From the NCBI GenBank assembly GCA_038030265.1, contig CM075937.1, positions 37,304,198 through 37,368,197 of the forward strand: 64,000 bases of DNA, in the 5' to 3' direction. Below, piece after piece: positions 49,301 to 62,395 of the stretch. The notes below the pieces were generated by a model. It ran no database searches and was not told the DNA's origin. It saw nothing but the letters and a program-made list of their open reading frames with translations. How positions within the stretch are numbered: position 1 is the stretch's first letter; each line of letters starts with the position of its first letter. This stretch comes from Corythucha ciliata (lineage: Eukaryota > Arthropoda > Insecta > Hemiptera > Tingidae). The translations under genes and the position numbers were made by a program.

Positions 49301-51211
49301 GAATTGGCGATTTTTCTCCACTTTTGTCGTAAATTAAGGATTTTTCCTAATTTTAGCGAGTTGTCTCCGGAAGTAACCCTGACTTGTTATTTCGTCAATG
49401 TTCTCAAATAAACCTCATAATTAGTAATTTTTCTTATTTTGGCCGTGAATTAGTTTTCTCCAGTTTTCGCCGTGATTACCTAACTCGCTAATTTGGCCGC
49501 GGATTAGCGATCTTGTTCCCTGTCTGCCACGAATTGACGTTTTCTCTATTGTAAATCGCGAGTTAGCGGTGTTTGTCGTGAGTTCATGTTTTTCATGATT
49601 TTAGCCGCTACTGAGCGATTTTTTCCAATTTCATTCACGAATTAGCACTTTTTAAAATTTTAGCCACTAATTAGCGATTTTTTTTTCACTTTTAGCCATG
49701 AATTAGCGTTTTTTCTCAGTTTGTGCCACCTTGACTTCAATTCTCGGCTTCAGAAGCCGAGAATTGGCGTTTTCGTACTTTTAGCCGCTCGTACTCCTTT
49801 TTACGTACCTTGTTCGACGAACATATAACTTTAAAATCCCCATTTTTTCATTTTTATGCTTTTCTGGGGCCCTAACAGACCCCGTCCCGGGGCGGTCCGT
49901 CTCCCTCGCCCCTAGCTATCTTGTACACCTCTGACAGAAAGGGAGTAACATTGACAGTGATGAAGCCCCTGTCGTAGGCAATGTGGCATACGTTTGAACG
50001 GGATTCGAAATCAGCGTTCTTCCCCTCTCGAGACTTATGGACACCCCCCCCCCCCCACACACAGTCATGAAAAACTTGCATTACCCTCTAGGATGGCTTT
50101 TTGAGCATTCCCCCATTGAGTGGAACGCCTCTAATTACTATCGTGTTCAATGGTCCAGCCATTTCAAAACCTCGATGTTTTAATTATAGGAGACACCGAA
50201 GCTACTCTTCTTGGCTTAAAACAGTTCGTCTATATGGTCGACGATCATATTCATCAAATCAAGCGTATCGAATACAAAATAAAGGCTCTCAAATCTATAC
50301 TGAGTCTCGTCGAATTCGACCAATGCTTCATCTTCGTGAATTACGTAACAATGTAATAGCACCCCTGGTTATGGAATATTTCCAGTTGATATTAACAGCT
50401 TTCTTTTTGTTCACACAGGGCAGAAAGTCTGTGTAAAACCCTTGTCAGTGCCGGTTTCAAGGCGGATTACTTGTCAGCCGGTCAAAGTCAAGAGAAGCGG
50501 CTCAAATCCTTGGCTAATTTTAAATCCTACGCAACGCGGATTTTAGTGGCGAGTGAATTGGTGGCCCGCGGTATTGACGCGCCGTCCGTTAACCTGGTCA
50601 TTAATTTTGAATGTCCCTTGTCGGTGGCGTCGTACCTGCATAGAATGGGTCGAGCTGGCCGGTACGGAAACTACGGCTTGTGCGTTACTCTCGTTAGTAA
50701 GAATTTCGAAGAGAAAAAATTTAAGCGATTGTTAAATGAAGTGGGAGGTCCCAATAACTCGGTGGGATTGATCAGAGACGAGTCTAGCTTGACTTGTCTG
50801 TGGACTCACGATTTTGAGGACGATATGGAAAGATTAAAGGCTAATTCCTACGAATGTGATGATGCAGACGATTCGCTTTTGATGGCAGTTTCTCCCGAAG
50901 TTTCCAGTAATGACCCAGTTGAGCTGATAACAAATGCTCTCAAAGAATCGTCCATGTCAAATGAAAACACGGAAAGTGAGTCTTGTTCGGGTCATGATGC
51001 CAAAAGTACAACGTCCGAAGACCAGTCTGAAAGTGAATCAACGTCCGAGAATCCTGAAGACTCCTCGTCTTTCCTTCATTCTAACTCCTCATTTAAACCT
51101 CCGTTTAATCCTGAGGCCTGGTTAACCAGAATAAATTTTCAAATTGAATGTTACGTCAAATACGCTGTAGCAGTAAATGATGGTACGTCTCCAGTCTCTT
51201 CAATTAGATAA
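43314..51211 (+). CDS. DDX20: DEAD-box helicase DDX20/Gemin3-like
   Basis: DDX20 is the RNA helicase of the SMN-Gemin complex that assembles spliceosomal snRNPs. Exons: 43314-43677, 43734-43935, 44010-44131, 50190-50352 and 50419-51211, all frame-consistent, giving 547 residues. Helicase motifs in order: Q motif [14 protein letters not shown], Walker A AKSGTGKT (residues 69-76), APTREIA, GAPGRV, DEAD in [29 protein letters not shown] and [10 protein letters not shown]. The second intron has a weak GTCTGC donor. The third intron is about 6.06 kb and full of repeats. The C-terminus is acidic and Ser-rich, then ends at 51211, shorter than human DDX20 (824); a possible donor GATG-GTACGT near 51181 could lead to a further exon. 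It is convergent with PUS10. Confidence 0.92.
44132..44437 (+). other. start of the long DDX20 intron, nothing else recognised
   Basis: Intronic sequence before the SINE. Confidence 0.5.
44438..44728 (-). mobile_element. tRNA-derived SINE with 10-bp target duplication
   Basis: TCATTGGATA at 44428-44437 and 44729-44738 flanks the element. On the minus strand it starts with a tRNA-like head carrying A box TGGTGTAATGATA and B box GGGTTCGAATCC, has a GC-rich body, then a hairpin CCGGGTTCAAAGCCCGG and a poly-A tail of about 9. It is inserted antisense in the DDX20 intron. A diverged copy is at 7974-8200. Confidence 0.9.
44978..45049 (-). tRNA. tRNA-Thr(GGT)-like gene or tRNA-derived sequence
   Basis: On the minus strand a 72-nt cloverleaf can be drawn: D stem GCGC/GCGT, anticodon stem CTGGA/TCCAG with loop CTGGTAA (anticodon GGT), and T arm GCGGG-TTCAAAT-CCCGC. 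The acceptor stem pairs at only 5 of 7 positions (GTCTCCG with CAGGGAG). A T6 run 3-4 nt downstream would terminate pol III. GGT is not the usual threonine anticodon of animals (AGT is), so a pseudogene or SINE head is quite possible. Confidence 0.5.
45060..45855. other. intronic, nothing recognised
   Basis: Part of the long DDX20 intron with no assigned repeat. Confidence 0.4.
45860..46850 (-). repeat. degenerate minisatellite family 1, minus orientation
   Basis: Units such as CTAATTCGCGGCTAAAATTG and GAGAAAAAGC recur about every 30 bp, interrupted at about 46200-46600 by non-repeat sequence with a C10 run. Confidence 0.75.
46850..47735. other. intronic, nothing recognised
   Basis: No supported feature between two minisatellite arrays. 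Confidence 0.35.
47740..48545 (+). repeat. degenerate minisatellite family 4 (TTTTTGTGGTTAGAGC type)
   Basis: The unit TTTTTGTGGTTAGAGC or TTTTTGTGGTTCAAGC recurs around 30 times at spacings mostly near 20-26 bp within the DDX20 intron. It is unrelated in sequence to families 1-3. Confidence 0.85.
49021..49085 (+). repeat. family 1 signature block
   Basis: CAGTGCCGGGTTTACATA, then CCCCGGATGAATCTTTCACC, directly before the family 1 array at 49085-49800. Confidence 0.65.
49085..49800 (+). repeat. degenerate minisatellite family 1 array
   Basis: Units with TTTTAGCCGCGAATAAAGCG and variants at about 28-35 bp spacing, ending some 390 bp before the 50190 exon of DDX20. Confidence 0.8.
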
Positions 51212-51215
51212 TACA

Positions 51216-53116
51216 CTAATTTGGGTTCCCCGTTGTCAATTTGGGACCCTCTTTCGTTTGACCATAATTCACCGGAGGCGGCCAATCCAAAGAAATATCC
51301 TGTGAATTAAGAATCAATATACACGGTTCCTTTTAAAAATGAATTTCTGATCAAACCTGCACATCCAAAGCCAGAATATCCACAGTAACGCCTCCTAGAA
51401 TCTCTCCTAAGCTTGGATTAGTCCTCCCGAAGTCCCCATGTACGAATTCCTTTATATATGTACCTGCTTGCGTGTTGATAGCAAGCACGAATTTACTTGA
51501 ACCTTGAAAAAGAACAGATATTCGAGTTTTCGAGTTTTGTTGATTGGAAAACCCAAAGCGCTGCACCTTCAATTGGATATGCTTTCAGCCAGTTGATGGA
51601 CCGAGGCCGAATTGACACTGGCCTCCTGTGAAGCACGCGCACTGGCGTACTCTGTTGAATCACAAACGGATCCATACTTTCAAGTTGTGCGAGCTTTTCT
51701 GGTGTCACCACGCCACCGCCGAGGACAACGCATATTGCCCTGTACTCTTTTGTTTTTTCCTCCTCGCCCAATTTGAGCTGATGCAAACTCTCCTTCGAGA
51801 CGATCTGCAGGTCTCGCACGGCGACCATCGACTTGGAATTGTCACGAATAGTTTTTTCGAGGTTTCGAAAGTCATCAAACGCTAGCTCAGTTAGGCACGG
51901 GTCAATAAGCTCAACGTTAAACGGCCTCCCCTTGCCGAGTGTTCGCACGTCAACGTCCTCCCTTCCCGAAGACGAAAACTTTGAAGCTGTAAAAAAAAGA
52001 AAAAAAGTTGCCTTATTTTCACGAATCAATTTCTGCATATTCGTACATTTTGCTTTAAATAACTGTTCGATAGGCTCGGATATAAATTCTTGAATTGAAT
52101 TATCCATTTTTCGTTCCCCCTGTATAAACCACGGAGTCTGAGGCAATTCCCTCGAGTATTTACAATAGCGCCCGGCAATATTGACAGAATTATGACGAGG
52201 TAGAAGACTGGAGTATTCAGCCGTGATTCTGGGCACCTGCGGGGGGACATGATAGTGTTTCGCCATCGCTTTCTCCGTGACTGATTTGAGTGCCAGTTCA
52301 ACACTTTTCCGGGAGAAAGAATCGTCGGGGCATGTTTTCTTGTTGAACGTTTGAGTATTCAGTTTGAATCTGAAACGAAATTCAGCTTTGGAGTGTTTGA
52401 AAGCAAAGTAGAGTTGTATAAAATGCTTACAAACACACGCATTCATTGACTTCGTCTTCATAAGTGAAATTGACTGTTAGGGTCAAATTGGATTGTAGGT
52501 CAAACTTTTTGAGAATTTTCTCTTCGATCCTCTTGGTGTACTTCCACTTCCAAACATCTTTGACTGATGCCGGAGGACCATAAAGTAAATACAAAGAGTT
52601 GGTGATTTCCGGGAGGTCTCGACTGAGAGCCAGTTGAAGGCTGTGAGTGCGTAACTGCCAGCTCACTGGTAAATTAATTGCAAGGACGAAAGTCTTCGAA
52701 TCGTATTCCAGGTGGCAATCACTGAGAAACTGGAAAATTGATATTGTTAGTGCGATCGCTTAGACTACGAGGGTTAGTAGTCACCTTATCAAAGGCGGCC
52801 TCGCAGTACGGGGTTTGTATAACTCCGAGGCAAGCAACGCAGGGTTTCTCGTCACCGGTGTCAGACTCGACTGCGACTCCCAGCTAAAGTAATGAAACAG
52901 CTCTAGATAGTCCGTGAATAGCTATCCAGTGAATTCACTCACCGATTTCAGCGACGAGTCAACGTTGTCAAACGCCGTACCACGACCCCCGAGGTACCTC
53001 AGGCAACAAGTTGAGCAAACTCCGTATATTTTTAAAGTCCCGTAAAACACTTCATTGTCACTTCCACCGACTTTTTCAACGTCTGCTGTCAACGACGGTG
53101 GTAAAATAGGAAACAT
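51216..53116 (-). CDS. PUS10: tRNA pseudouridine synthase Pus10, complete
   Basis: PUS10 makes pseudouridine in the tRNA T loop (positions 54/55). Seven minus-strand exons: 52943-53116, 52785-52883, 52431-52729, 52047-52369, 51567-51986, 51357-51502 and 51216-51299. All junctions keep frame and give 514 residues, close to the human 529. The N-terminal domain has two CxxC pairs, CSTC (34/37) and CVAC (73/76). The catalytic domain has RYCKYSRELPQTPW, GREDVDVRTLG with the catalytic Asp (residues 306-316), VRDLQIVSKE, STPVRVLHRRP and TQAGTYIKEFVHGDFGRT; the last exon has DISLDWPPP. The 60-bp intron 51987-52046 and the 64-bp intron 51503-51566 are supported because family similarity breaks across them. 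The stop lies 4 bp from the DDX20 stop on the other strand. Confidence 0.95.
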
Positions 53117-54090
53117 AGTGGCATACGATCCACGTTCGTTGAGCCGTTTTAGTTGTTTTCGTGCAGGTTAGTTTGCCGTATAACAGTAGAATAACATTCC
53201 CGCGCTCTCCGCGATCTAAACAAGCCGGTTTCTGACGCGAGTGAAGTGAGTACCTATTCGTATCTGAATAATTATATTTTTACTAGAAAAAATGACTTAA
53301 CAAAGCAACACACACTCACTCAGTTAAAGGTACGTAAAATTCACATACGTTTTAATGTTCAACATAATTATTTTACGTCTGTAATTATTCAAACCACAAC
53401 TCCTTTTTGTGTTCGTTTAATAGTAGAATTTCAGTGAGTTTACTATGAAGGACCGAACAGGAGCTTCCAATTTAACAGTAAAAGTTTTAGATCTTTGGTA
53501 CGAATACTTTGGTATTAGTTCAACGATATAAATTAAAAGCAGACGTTAACAGTTGCGCAAGGGCTCGGATGCAGAGCTTGAGCCGACAGTGTCAGGATTG
53601 GCCAATGGGTCCAATTCTGAGAATAACTCGAGCCAAGAGGATTTTGCTTTTTCATCCTGGACGGAAAACAATCAGATATCGTGCCTTGAGCCAATAAGAA
53701 TGATGAATTTAACAAAATACCTTGTTTACATGCTGTGAACTAGGCTTTGCTGCAGAGGCACCTGAAACAAGAGAAAAAAGGTAATCGCCCAGCAAAGCTC
53801 GTAACGAGATTCACGGTGGTCGGTCACTTGGGACCGGAAGGGAGGGCAGCTGCCCCTCTTCGAGATTTGAGGAAGCTGGAAACAGCTAAATACGTGAGGG
53901 TGCTTGGCGCACGATTCGGCCGCAAGACCATCAGCCTACACATGCAGGACCGTCGGGAGAATATCTTGGCCTGGGAGGAATTTCAAATATGGACGCCCCC
54001 CCCCCCCTACAAACAAACAATCCGCATAAGTTTGAATCTTTCATTGTATTGTCATGTCAAGGTGTATGAGAGGGCCAACCTAGCTGAATT
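53117..54090. other. noncoding, upstream of PUS10
   Basis: A 117-codon plus frame at 53747-54100 has no recognisable family and ends in a C11 run. PUS10 promoter expected near 53117-53300. Confidence 0.35.
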
Positions 54091-54094
54091 TTGT

Positions 54095-54310
54095 ATTTGA
54101 AAGGAGGCAGACCCGCGAAATTGGCTTATCGAGTGAGTCGACCTATAGAAATTTGGTTTCTTGGTGATCCAGCACCACGATATTGGGTTCTATTGAGCCA
54201 ACCCCGCGAAATTTCATTTTCTAAGAAGTCGCACCTACTAAATTGACTTTTTGATACTGCGAAATTATGTTGTTTAAGTGGCTAGGCCCGCGAACTCGAA
54301 GGTATGAAAC
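54095..54310. repeat. degenerate minisatellite family 2
   Basis: Units with CCGCGAAATTGGCTT and CCCCGCGAAATTTCATTTTC and AGCCAACC, about 35-40 bp apart. Confidence 0.65.
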
Positions 54311-54340
54311 CTGGGGCCTATTCTCTAAAGGGGTCCAATC

Positions 54341-54400
54341 AGTGCCGGCCTTAGGCATTTGGCGCCTCCGGGCAAGTCTTTCACTGTGATCCCTCACTCT
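54341..54400 (+). repeat. family 1 signature block
   Basis: CAGTGCCGGCCTTAGGCATT then TGGCGCCTCCGGGCAAGTC and TTTCAC, directly before a family 1 array. Confidence 0.65.
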
Positions 54401-54960
54401 CGCCGATTAAACGCTCTAATTAGCAATTTTTCTGGATTTTCGGCCACGAAGTTTCCTTGAGAAGCCATGAATTGGTGTTTCCTTCATTTCAACCGCGATT
54501 TTTAGCGTTTTTTCTCAATTGATAAAATAATTCGTGTTTTTCCCGATTTTAGCCGCTATAATGAAGTCAGGAAGTCGCCTTGAGAAGCTACAAATTGGCG
54601 TGAAAACGGTCCTTAGTATCTATTGAATTAGCTATTTTCTCACTTGAGCCCACGAAGCTGCGTATTTGTGTTTTTGTAATTTTAGCCGCGAATCACCGCT
54701 TTACCTCAACTTTATTCTCGAATTTAGCTATGTTTATCAATTTTAGCCGCGAATCACGATCGTTTCACCCTGTGAAGTGAATTAACCACTTTTCTTAATT
54801 ATAGCTGTGATTTAGCGCTTTTTTTTCAATTCTATCCGTGAATTTTCTTAATTTTAGCCTTGAATTATCAATTTTCCCCAATTTTAGCCCCGAATGAGCA
54901 TTTTTATACATTTTGGTGCTGTAACTTGCATCTAGAAACCTCGAATTGGCGCTTTTTCAT
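54400..54960 (+). repeat. degenerate minisatellite family 1 array
   Basis: Units with TTTTAGCCGCGAATCACCGC and similar, about 30-40 bp apart. From about 55080 to 55380 further units appear in reversed orientation (GAGGATTAAATTGTTAAA type). Confidence 0.75.
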
Positions 54961-55510
54961 AATCGTCATTTTGCGGCTCGAATTCCAAAGTCTGGGTTTT
55001 GCCTGTGAAAAAAGGAGGGTTTGGTATTTCACGCAGACATTTTCAAAAGAATTTAGGAAAGTTTGGCTAGGAAAATTGGCCGGCAAGATATGAGGAAAAC
55101 CGCGAGTTCGGCGGTTAAATGTTTGAAAAGTCTCAATTTTGGCTGATGAGCGGACGAAATTGAGGGACATGGCGAGGATGAAATTGAGAGACATCGCGAG
55201 GATTAAATTGTTAAAAGTAGCAATTTTAACAAAACAACTTTTTGACTTTTTTAAACCAAAGTTACAATTCTGGGCGCTCCGTAAAAAAATTGAAAAAAAA
55301 AAATCACGATTTTGGCCATTTCGCGGATTAAATTTTGAAAAGTACCTAGCAATTTTAGCTGTTCCTCGGATAAAATTACACAATCAGTGTGCAATTTCTC
55401 CCAGTGCAAGATTCGCGAAATTAGGTTATTATTTAGGTTATTTGGGAAAGAGCCAAACCGGCGCTATTGCGTTTTCAAGGAGGTAAAAGCGGAATTAGAT
55501 GTTGAAGTAT

Positions 55511-56486
55511 TACAGGAAATAAACCTAAAAAAGGCAGAATAGCGGCGAAATTTGGCCCAACTTCAAATGTGGATTAAAAAATTCCTTTTGATGTATACTT
55601 TTAGGATTCTAGGAGGCGGCAAACATCCTTTAAAGGGAGGGTAGACGTTGGCCAATTCATCGCTCTAAGGGTTGAAGAAATTTACACGAACACTGTCTAA
55701 TCCTTTGTAGTTTTGTGTGCCGAGTCGATAAAAATCACGTAAATTGTAAATCACGATAAAAATCACGACGTAAATTGTTCTAAAAAACTTGGGTTTTGGC
55801 TTAAACATTCCCAACAAATCCTCACGTACAACGTTAAGTATAATTCAGTACACGTATTTGTCATTTCTGAAGTAGTTTTTGTCGCTGAATCGAGTGCATG
55901 GTGGCTCGTTTCTCTGCGATCAATATTCTTTGAGTTACTAACGAAAATACCCGAAAACGAGTTTTTCCCGATACATTGATGTGCTATGAAAATGCGTGTC
56001 AAGATTTTGGGCAGGACCAACCATGTTATGTTCTCTGGTTAGTTGCAGATATTTGTGCTGAATCGAATGAGCGTTCGCAGGGATCTCTGGGGTCAATACT
56101 TATTGAGATACGCTCACAAATATAAGAAAAAATCCTAGAAAAATTCTGGAGATGTTTGCCCGTAACTCAAAAAGCAATGATACCAGCGATCCCTACTACA
56201 GCTCATTCAATTTAGCACAAAAAACTATAAACAAGCACCATAAACAACTTCAGAAATGACATGTGATACGATTTCATCACTAAATGAAGGGCGAGAGGAT
56301 TTTAATAAACTAATCAAGCCAAAAATAGTGGGTCGGTGAGTTGGCCAACGTCTACCTGCCCTTAAAATAGGTTCGCCTCTTCATATCGTTGCGTCCTCTT
56401 CGAATCCACAAAGTATACTCCAAAAGAAATTTTTTAAGCAACGTTCGCAATTGGGCCGAATATTGCCGCTATTCTGGCTTTATTTC
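55511..56486. mobile_element. foldback element D, copy 2
   Basis: Same ends and interior as 1132-2322: left AAAAAAGGCAGAATAGCGGC and TTCCTTTTGATGTATACTT, right inverted GGATTCGAAGAGGACGCAA. Interior blocks such as GCATGGTGGCTCGTTTCT and ATGATGTGCTATGAAAAT-like sequence are shared. Shorter than copy 1 by about 200 bp. Confidence 0.8.
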
Positions 56487-57386
56487 CTTAACTAACGGGA
56501 AAAATCGGGTTCTGTACGTGTCAAATCTACGAATTTTGGACTAAGAAAGAGACCACACTTTTTGAAGGACAAATACTCGTGAAACTGTTTTTCTAAATGA
56601 ATCAGCCCCACGAAATTGGCTTTTTCAGTGAGCTTGTTGTAGGCTCCAGGAGAGCTTTTTGTATTTCTCGGCTGTCTGGATTCTGGTTCTTATCAAACCG
56701 GGGATTGAGCCAAGAGCTCACTCCATACGAGCCGCAAAATATCGCCTAGTGGTTCTTGCGTCGACTTCTGTGAGCTTGGGTGGAGTCATCCCCTTACATG
56801 GGTCGCCGGGTCAGGAGGTCAAGAAGCGCCTCCTCAAGGGTGGCCAGCCGTCCTACATTCCCCTGACTTGTCCTTTTAGAGCGTCTGGGCTCATTTTTCA
56901 GGTGTCCGGTGAGAAGTTGAAATTGTCCTGCTTTTTGTCCTACTTTTCAGGCTTGGTGGGTCACAACTTCCCCGCTTTCCACTTCCTATTTCGCCCACAC
57001 GGTTACTATTCTATTAAATTAGTTAAATGTTCAGCGTGTGCTTGGGTTTGAAGGGGTGCAGGGAATGCCAATAATTAGATGAAATGGGCTAATCATCTAA
57101 CCCATGGCTCTGAAGGAGGGGAAAACAAGCATTTTGGTAGCTGAATACCGTATGTTCATCAGGGCCAAATTGCCGCCATTGAACGTATTAGTCAGTTTTT
57201 GGAAGCCAATTACCAGTTTCATGCAAAAACATATTACTCTTGGAGCACTCCAAGCACTTTCCAGTCGTGTAAAATCGACATGTCCTTCTTTTTAGTGTTC
57301 GGGGACGTCCAGGCTCATTTTTCAGGATGCGCGCGTACGCAAAGCCATTTTAAAAAACTTAAAATATTGGTAACTTAGATACTTAC
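56487..57386. other. noncoding, may lie in an ICA1 intron
   Basis: No ICA1 C-terminal exon was recognised. A 130-codon plus frame at 56659-57051 is unassigned. Confidence 0.35.
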
Positions 57387-59038
<1,652 letters not shown>

Positions 59039-60115
59039 CTGCGGATCAATGATCGTGTGAGCGAAATACGCAGAATGAAAAACGAGTCGTAAGATTTACA
59101 TGTTTTGATTATATCAAGCCTCTCCCAAGGCTTCTTTTTCACATTCGGCTTCGGTTCATACGCCTTCAAGAAATAGGAAACGGAAACGGGCTTAATGATT
59201 TCGTCGTTTATCTTCCTTGCTAATCACGTCATGTCAGTTTTTGTCTGATAAATCTATCGTGTCGTATCGCCACGCCACGGAAGCTTTTCGTCATAACAAC
59301 TAATTATGGGCGCAACGCAAAGTGGTGCTAACATCTAAAGTAGCCAAAGAAAATTGTTTTAGATTTTTTAGACCTTGCAAAATATCGTCCGTCAGTCTAC
59401 TAAAACTGAAAAATAATATGGTAGAAAGGTTTTTGCGAAGATAAGTTTAGGCAATTTGGTGGACTGTGCGTATAATAATCGTTTCAGCGATGGATTCGCT
59501 CCAGTGATCATTAAGAATACAAAGACCAGTGGAAAGGTGACTAGGTATATCTCTTGCACGGTAAAAATGTCTTCCCAGTGGAAACACTAATCAAGTCCAG
59601 TGAGAATTCAATTTATGAGACACTCTGTGACCGCTTCGCTCTGACATCATATTACAGTGCATGGTCACATTAAAGCTTCATAATATAGGTGTGTGTGTAA
59701 AAAGAAATCAGTCTCTCCATCTAAAACGTCCATGAGACTTTTAATTTCTAATGACTTTCGATTAGTCGTTCACGCCCTTGAAGTATTGAACGAAAAACTA
59801 GAGTTTATTATGGAAAATAATAATTATAGCTTGGTCGATTTTCTGGAGGATACCTGAATAGGCAATGACCCGCATAGGTGAATGTGTCGTGCGGGACATC
59901 AATGCATCATCCCAGAGAATGTCTCTCACGTGCAAATTGGGATTGAGAGTTCCCGCGATGTCAATGTCAGTGGCGTAGGTAGGAATTAGTACTGGGGGGC
60001 GGGGATCAGATCGAAATCTCGTAAGGGCGTGAAGAGGGGGGAATTTCACATTTTAGTCATCATTCCACCCAGCCAGCACACTCTTGAATCTGGGCATCTT
60101 GCTGGCCTCATCATG
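59039..60115. other. noncoding, upstream side of ICA1
   Basis: The first ICA1 exon should lie here or beyond. A minus frame at 59798-60049 is unassigned. Confidence 0.35.
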
Positions 60116-61400
60116 GCCTCAATCTCTGAGTTAAGGGCGATTTTTTTGATTCTACCCGCAAAATTAGCGCTTTTCTCAACTTTGGCCGGGTGTATCTTTC
60201 TTCATAATTTCAGCCGCGGGTTACCGGTTTTGCCCCACTCCCTCACCTAACCATGAATTTGCGCATTTTCTCAACTTGCGATTGCAATGAGCGATTTTTC
60301 CCAGTTTACAAGCGAATCAGTGGTTTCTTCACCTATTGCCATAAATTGGTGCTTTTTTTTCCATTTCAGCCTGAAAAGTTGCCTTTAGAAGCCGCGAATT
60401 GGCGTATATTCAATTTTTGGCTCAAATTGGAATTTTTCTCAATTTGAGCCGCGAATTAGCGCTTTTTCTCAATTGTAGTGGCGTCGTACCGTTTCAAACC
60501 TGTTAATTAGCGTATTCTCTCAATTTCAGTCACAAATTGGCGTTTGGCGCAATTTTAGCTGTAAATTGGCGAGTTTTTCCATTTTTAGCCGCGAATTAGC
60601 TATTTTCTCAATTTTTAGGCTTAAAGTAACCTTTCTCTTAATTTTTACCAGAATAATTATTTATTTTCTATATTACCCGCAAATAAGCGGGTTTTCACAT
60701 TTCATCCCCGCATTAGCAATTTTATATAACTTTTGTAGGTATAGATTATTGCTTCTTTTCAATTCTATCCGTGAATTAGAGTATTTTTAACATTATAGCC
60801 ATGCATGAATTAGCCATTTTTCTGAATTATAGTCACAAAAATGCCTTCAGGAGGTGCGTATTTAAATTATAAATTTCACGACACTTAATCCGAGAATTAG
60901 TGATGTTCCTCAATTTTAGTAGCGAATTTTCGCTTTTTCTAAATTTTAGCAGCGTGGTAGCGTTTCCAACCCGTGTATTACCTAACGATTTTTCTCAATT
61001 TTCACCAAGAATCGGCGTTTGACTCAATTTAAGCTGCAAATTAGCAATTTTGCCCAATTTCAGCTGTGAAATGGCGTTTTTAGCTATTTTTACGTCCATT
61101 TAGCACTCTATTCCCTTTTTCTTGCGCGAATGGGCGATTTTTCACCATTTCAGTTTTGAATTTGTCATTTTTGTCCAATTTTAACTTGAAAGCGTATTTT
61201 ATTGTCAATATTATAGAGTGTTTTCTGAACTTTAACCGCGGGTTTGGTCAAATACAACACTTTTGCGTTAATTTCCATAATTTATTCGTAGAATGGCCTC
61301 TATGCACCGCGAATCAGTGATTTTTTCTTAATTTTAGTCTGGAAGTTGCATCGCGAGACTACGAATCATCGCTTTTTAGCAGATAGCAGCTGATATAACT
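60116..61400 (+). repeat. degenerate minisatellite family 1 array
   Basis: About 1.3 kb of units such as CTCAATTTGAGCCGCGAATT and TTTTAGCCGCGAATTAGC at about 28-36 bp spacing. Confidence 0.85.
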
Positions 61401-61773
61401 AGTTATAGCTACTGTAAAACTAGCGCTTTCGGGGGCTCAATTTCAGCTCGCACACTCTTAGCTGATATCACTTGCCACGTTATATTCTCCAGATCGAATA
61501 GACTGAAATACGTAGAAAGGAGCAAAGTTGCTGTCCAACCGTAGGACCCATTCACATACCTACATCCATGGATAACCTAAAAATAGTCATTTTTCTGTAT
61601 TTAAGGGGGCATGAGAATCAGAAAAGATTTCGAAGCTGACCGAGGCGCTTGCCGAACAGTGAGGGATAAAGGAACTGAGTTTCTCTTCTGCACGGCACGG
61701 CGAGGATAATGTAGAGACGAGCAGTCGAGCATTTATCCCACTATTGAAAAGGGGGAGTTGGACTAAAGACCTT
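61401..61773. other. noncoding, nothing recognised
   Basis: No supported feature. Confidence 0.35.
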
Positions 61774-61784
61774 ACGAGGCTAGA

Positions 61785-62030
61785 GAACCTTTAAAACACA
61801 GGTACTGCAACACGGATTTCAGCGCCATATTTGGTCCCTCAGTCGTTAGGGTAAACAACATAACATGAATGAAAAAATTGTCATCGTAACAGCAAACAAA
61901 CGCGGAAAGCGGTCGAAATAAATAAAAATATCCTACTTGTCAATGAGATCAGGTGATAATTATAATCATATGAGGGACCAAGTATGGTGTCGATTTTCGT
62001 GTTGCAGTACTCGGGTTTTATAGTGCCTTA
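61785..62030. mobile_element. element A, copy 2, intact with 11-bp target duplication
   Basis: ACGAGGCTAGA at 61774-61784 and 62031-62041 flanks a 246-bp element with inverted ends (CAGGTACTGCAACACGG and CGTGTTGCAGTACTCGGG) and inner inverted blocks around TTTGGTCCCTC. It is the uninterrupted counterpart of 33579-34466. Confidence 0.9.
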
Positions 62031-62041
62031 ACGAGGCTAGA

Positions 62042-62395
62042 AAGGGAAGAGGCGGTCGTGAAAAAAAGGCTTCATACATGTAGCGAAATTAACCAATTTC
62101 AAATCAAATCCTAAAAGAAATATGCAAGAAATGGAAGACAGAGGAATGAGAAGTTGAATCTGGGGGGGGGGGGTGTATTGGATGGATGAAAAGGATGCCG
62201 CGAGTGATTTGTTCATGAGTGTGAGGTACAGTTATCCATTAGACAAGTTGGTGGAGGAGGAAGGGGGAAAACAAATGAAAGTGGCGTAAGTCCGACTGGG
62301 AAATATCCACAAATTATTAATTCGAATGTATTATTTTGGTCGAGTCTAGCTTGTTGAAGGTTGTGTGTGATCTTGTGTCGTGTTCTCTGTTCTGT
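62042..62395. other. noncoding, nothing recognised
   Basis: Contains a G12 run near 62162. No gene seen. Confidence 0.35.

Noticed and set aside
51493..52461. Single uninterrupted 322-codon exon for the PUS10 core
   Set aside because: Family similarity breaks at two places that coincide with GT-AG introns lacking in-frame stops; the spliced model matches PUS10 length.
53747..54100. 117-codon plus frame
   Set aside because: No family recognised and no intron or promoter context; it runs into a C11 tract and repeat sequence.
54904..55383. 159-codon minus-strand open frame
   Set aside because: It is translated repeat sequence (NFILAMSLNF-type internal repetition) with no family resemblance.
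56659..57051. 130-codon plus frame as a retroelement protein
   Set aside because: No reverse transcriptase, gag or other motif could be recognised.
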